This document shows, piece after piece, positions 5,605 to 6,161 of a DNA stretch of 6,161 nt (position 1 is its first letter; each line of letters begins with the position of its first letter). Made by a program: the position numbers and the translations under genes. Source of the DNA: JAWPNA01 sp045402695 (GTDB lineage: Bacteria > Acidobacteriota > Polarisedimenticolia > JACPZX01 > DASXTC01); assembly GCA_045402695.1 (NCBI GenBank), contig JAWPNA010000368.1, positions 1-6,161 of the forward strand, read 5' to 3'. The notes beneath the pieces are model-generated. The model saw nothing but the letters and a program-made list of their open reading frames with translations. It was not told the DNA's origin and did not search any database.

Positions 5605-6125
5605 GGAGAGCCTCTTTCTGCGCCCAGCGCGGCGCGCAGCGCGTTGCGCGCGCGGTTGAGTCGGACGCCAACGTTGTTCTCTGTAATTCCCAGCACCTCG
5701 GCGATCTCCTGATGGGTGAGTCCTTCGAGGCTCAACGTGACGGCCTGCCGCAGTGTCATCGGCAGCCCGCGCACGGCGCGCCGGAGGTGATCCCGACGCT
5801 GGGCCTCCGACGCCCCGGCTTCCGGATCGGGCCGAGGGTCGCACACGGCCTCCGCTTCCCTCAGATCGGCCGCCGCGGGACGGCGCCGCCACGAGTGGCT
5901 CAGCCCTCGATTGTGCGCGATGCGGTAAAGGAACGTCCGCTCCGTGCACTCGTCGCGGAAGCGGGGCAGGGCTTTCCACAGGCCGAGGAGGATCTCCTGC
6001 AGGAGATCCTCCCGCTCGCCACGGTCGAACGCGTAGCCCGCGGTCAGACGCCAGAGCGCCGCCTCGTGCTCGTTCAGCATGCGGTGGTAGCGTTGTTCCA
6101 GTGCCCGTCGCTCAGACCTGTCCAT
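5601..6125 (-). CDS. ECF-type RNA polymerase sigma factor (sigma-70 family)
   Basis: This 174-residue protein has the two-domain layout of extracytoplasmic-function sigma factors, which redirect RNA polymerase to a small regulon. Region 2 covers about 16-80, with the core-binding stretch REDLLQEILLGLWKALPRFR (38-57) and the promoter-melting/-10 recognition segment TFLYRIAHNRGLSHSWRRR (64-82). A variable linker rich in Asp, Pro and Ala (about 83-109) leads to region 4 (about 112-168). Its helix-turn-helix includes LEGLTHQEIAEVLGITENNV (133-152) followed by RLNRARNALR (155-164). No extra C-terminal domain is present. The ATG at 6125 is the best visible start: the frame is open to the window edge but the 12 upstream codons contain no start codon, so a longer form beginning outside the window cannot be excluded. 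Its stop overlaps the ATG of the membrane-protein gene (ATGA), marking translational coupling. ECF subgroup and target promoters cannot be assigned from sequence. Confidence 0.93.
   Translation of the reverse strand: MDRSERRALEQRYHRMLNEHEAALWRLTAGYAFDRGEREDLLQEILLGLWKALPRFRDECTERTFLYRIAHNRGLSHSWRRRPAAADLREAEAVCDPRPDPEAGASEAQRRDHLRRAVRGLPMTLRQAVTLSLEGLTHQEIAEVLGITENNVGVRLNRARNALRAALGAERGSP
5611..5615 (-). promoter_or_regulatory. Ribosome binding site of the membrane-protein gene
   Basis: Minus-strand AGAGG, six bases before the ATG at 5604, within the last codons of the sigma gene. It decides the start of the membrane protein in an otherwise long open frame. Confidence 0.6.
5987..6012. repeat. 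26-bp perfect palindrome inside the sigma-factor gene
   Basis: GGAGGATCTCCTG is followed directly by its exact reverse complement, giving a gap-free palindrome centred on a CTGCAG site. It lies in the part of the gene encoding EDLLQEIL of region 2.2. The encoded residues are family-conserved, so the symmetry may come from codon choice, but it is the longest perfect dyad I found in the window. Confidence 0.9.
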
Positions 6126-6127
6126 GG

Positions 6128-6144
6128 CATCGTCCCAGACGATG
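6128..6144. repeat. Short dyad just before the sigma-factor start
   Basis: CATCGTC (6128-6134) and GACGATG (6138-6144) form a 7-bp inverted repeat with a 3-base centre. It lies between a Shine-Dalgarno-like sequence and the sigma ATG. It could be an operator half-site pair or an mRNA hairpin. Confidence 0.5.
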
Positions 6145-6145
6145 G

Positions 6146-6152
6146 CCCCTCC
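6146..6152 (-). promoter_or_regulatory. Shine-Dalgarno-like sequence of the sigma gene
   Basis: Minus-strand GGAGGGG is a strong purine match but lies 20 bases from the ATG, too far for normal use. The 7-bp dyad between them would loop out 17 of these bases and leave only three unpaired. Confidence 0.4.
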
Positions 6153-6161
6153 GGCGCCAAG

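Noticed and set aside
5143..5712. 189-codon plus-strand open frame opposite the sigma/membrane-protein pair
   Set aside because: Low-complexity His/Arg/Pro-rich product spanning two well-supported minus-strand genes; shadow frame.
5605..5979. Upstream extension of the membrane-protein frame (322-residue version)
   Set aside because: It overlaps the conserved region 2 and 4 coding sequence of the sigma factor, is Arg/Pro-rich, and the ATG at 5604 has both a ribosome binding site and the ATGA junction.

Overview
This window is a compact, GC-rich (about two thirds G+C by eye) bacterial chromosomal segment with six genes and one gene fragment. No intergenic gap is longer than about 70 bases. There is no sign of phage, insertion sequence, CRISPR array, rRNA or tRNA. 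The gene set (split methylmalonyl-CoA mutase, Opp/Dpp-type ABC ATPases, an ECF sigma factor) suggests a free-living heterotroph from a high-GC phylum. I cannot fix the phylum from sequence alone.

Layout. The left half is on the minus strand, reading right to left from about 2933. It holds a methylmalonyl-CoA mutase large (catalytic) subunit (1323..2933), then a DppD/OppD-type peptide-transporter ATPase (152..1252), then the first 47 codons of the partner DppF/OppF-type ATPase (1..143), cut by the window edge. The two ATPases are separated by 8 bases and the second has its own Shine-Dalgarno sequence, so they form an operon. The mutase lies 70 bases upstream and may be co-transcribed.

Divergent from the mutase, across only 26 bases, is mtnA (2960..4021), the methionine-salvage isomerase. 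The gap is an AT-rich patch in which -10-like elements for both directions overlap, and neither gene has a visible Shine-Dalgarno sequence. Next, on the plus strand, is a DUF2235 alpha/beta-hydrolase related to Tle1 phospholipases (4069..4989). A good sigma-70-type promoter whose -35 box overlaps the mtnA stop codon stands in front of it.

The right end is a two-gene minus-strand unit: an ECF-type sigma factor (5601..6125) whose stop overlaps the start of a four-helix membrane protein (5011..5604) in an ATGA junction. The membrane protein is convergent with the DUF2235 gene. By position it is probably the regulator (anti-sigma) of that sigma factor, though it belongs to no family I recognise.

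Functionally these are four modules: peptide uptake, propionyl/methylmalonyl-CoA metabolism, 5'-methylthioadenosine recycling, and an envelope-type sigma/membrane-protein pair, plus an orphan lipase-like hydrolase. The features that most deserve a second look are the sigma/membrane-protein pair with its unusual leader and internal 26-bp perfect palindrome, the orphan DUF2235 hydrolase with its own promoter, and the very tight divergent promoter between the mutase and mtnA.
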